Positions 6,233 through 7,024 of a stretch of 7,024 bases of DNA are shown here, one piece after another. Location of the stretch: assembly GCA_027044845.1 (NCBI GenBank), contig JALUBM010000133.1, positions 1-7,024 on the forward strand, in the 5' to 3' direction. Both the position numbers and the translations under genes were made by a program. Each line of letters starts with the position of its first letter. Position 1 is the first letter of the stretch. The DNA comes from Sulfurimonas sp. GTDB taxonomy: Bacteria > Campylobacterota > Campylobacteria > Campylobacterales > Sulfurimonadaceae. The notes under the pieces are model-generated. The model did not search any database. It was given only the letters and a program-made list of their open reading frames with translations, and was not told where the DNA came from.

Positions 6233-7024
6233 ATGGCAATCATTTTAAATGATAATGAATTTAAAACAATTCAAAAACTCATTTTTAACGAAGTTGGAAT
6301 TGACTTGCAATCTTCAAAAAAGATGCTTGTACAAAGCAGACTTTTAAAAAGATTACTTTTTTATAAATTAGACTCTTATTTAAATTATATCCGTTTAGTT
6401 CAAATAAATGAACAAGAACGCATAGAGATGATAAATCTCATCACGACAAATGAAACCTATTTTTTTCGAGAAATAGAACATTTTGAGTATTTACAAAAAG
6501 TCATTATCCCAAACCATCCTTTTAAAAAAAAGTTTCGTTTTTGGAGTGCAGCTGCTTCTGTAGGGGCAGAAGCCTATTCGGTTGCGATGTTGCTTGACAA
6601 AAGTATGGCAAAAAGTGACTGGGAAGTGGTAGGTACAGATATAAATACAGAAGTGATAAAAAAAGCAAGAGTAGGTTTATATCCTGAAAAGTGGGCAGAC
6701 AAGATACCTATAGAATTAAAAAAAGAGTATTGTCTAAGAGGACGTGGCAAACATGAAGGGCAATTTTTAATAGACAGAAAACTTATCGAAAATATTGACT
6801 TTCAAGTCGGAAATCTTATGAAATATAATGCCAATGTCGGACAATTTGATGTGGTATTTTTAAGAAATGTACTTATTTATTTTGATGATGAAACAAAACA
6901 ACTTGTCGTTGATAATGTACTCAAAAACTTAAAAGTCAGCGGATATTTTATAATATCTTTAACCGAAAATTTAAATATGATAAATACTTCTTCTTTAGAA
7001 AATGTATCTACTTCCATATACAGA
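6233..7024 (+). CDS. cheR: CheR chemoreceptor glutamate methyltransferase, 3' end missing
   Basis: 264 codons are visible and open at the edge; typical CheR is about 270-290 residues, so little is missing. It transfers methyl from S-adenosylmethionine to receptor glutamates. The N-terminal helical domain ends in TTNETYFFRE (71-80). The SAM-binding loop reads WSAAASVGAEAYS (104-116), GTDIN (134-138) holds the ribose-binding-type Asp136, and RNVLIYF (211-217) is the usual second signature. The loop differs from the common GEEPYS as GAEAYS but keeps the second Glu (E113). The beta-subdomain has GRGKHEG (170-176), the GxGxxxG form reported for CheR enzymes that dock on a receptor C-terminal pentapeptide, in keeping with the DFDRY tail of the upstream receptor. 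It starts 2 bases after the cheV stop, with only a weak GATGG 7 bases upstream, so translation may be coupled to cheV. Confidence 0.93.
   Translation, partial: MAIILNDNEFKTIQKLIFNEVGIDLQSSKKMLVQSRLLKRLLFYKLDSYLNYIRLVQINEQERIEMINLITTNETYFFREIEHFEYLQKVIIPNHPFKKKFRFWSAAASVGAEAYSVAMLLDKSMAKSDWEVVGTDINTEVIKKARVGLYPEKWADKIPIELKKEYCLRGRGKHEGQFLIDRKLIENIDFQVGNLMKYNANVGQFDVVFLRNVLIYFDDETKQLVVDNVLKNLKVSGYFIISLTENLNMINTSSLENVSTSIYR

Overview
The window carries most of a chemosensory (che) operon from an AT-rich genome. Hand-counted 60-base lines mostly hold about 16-22 G+C. Arg is often AGA and Leu often TTA. The minus-strand sigma-54 site matches the form used by Campylobacter and its relatives. Together with the protein character this suggests a Campylobacterota bacterium of the Sulfurimonas/Arcobacter type. 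That assignment is an inference from composition and family resemblance, not a database match.

Layout. Positions 1-477 (or 483) hold the 5' part of an unrecognised minus-strand gene that runs off the left edge. It has a near-consensus sigma-54 promoter at 499-516. The gap between this gene and the first che gene (about 484-608) is AT-rich and serves as a divergent promoter region. From 609 to the right edge seven genes lie on the plus strand with gaps of 0-14 bases and no terminator between them: cheY (609-971), a small STAS-domain protein (981-1244), cheA (1241-3298, overlapping the STAS gene by ATGA), a soluble receptor (3313-4770), cheW (4780-5280), a cheV-type CheW-REC protein (5292-6230) and cheR (6233 to the edge, 3' end missing). 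cheB and cheD are usual companions and may follow outside the window.

How it works together. The receptor has no transmembrane segment and no recognisable ligand-binding domain. It consists of an N-terminal leucine-zipper coiled coil, four tandem HAMP-like modules, a signalling hairpin and a C-terminal tail. CheA would dock through CheW and the CheW-like half of CheV, autophosphorylate on His44, and pass phosphate to CheY (Asp52) and to the CheV receiver (Asp245). The receptor ends in DFDRY, which fits the aromatic-x-x-aromatic CheR-tether pattern, and the downstream CheR carries the GxGxxxG loop associated with tail-dependent CheR enzymes, so receptor and methyltransferase look like a matched pair.

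The cluster differs from the canonical Campylobacter/Helicobacter chemotaxis system: CheA has no C-terminal receiver domain, and the receptor hairpin is one heptad shorter per arm than E. coli Tsr (34H-like by hand count). It is best read as an accessory, cytoplasmic chemosensory pathway. Its output (flagellar motor or another process through the STAS protein) cannot be read from the sequence.
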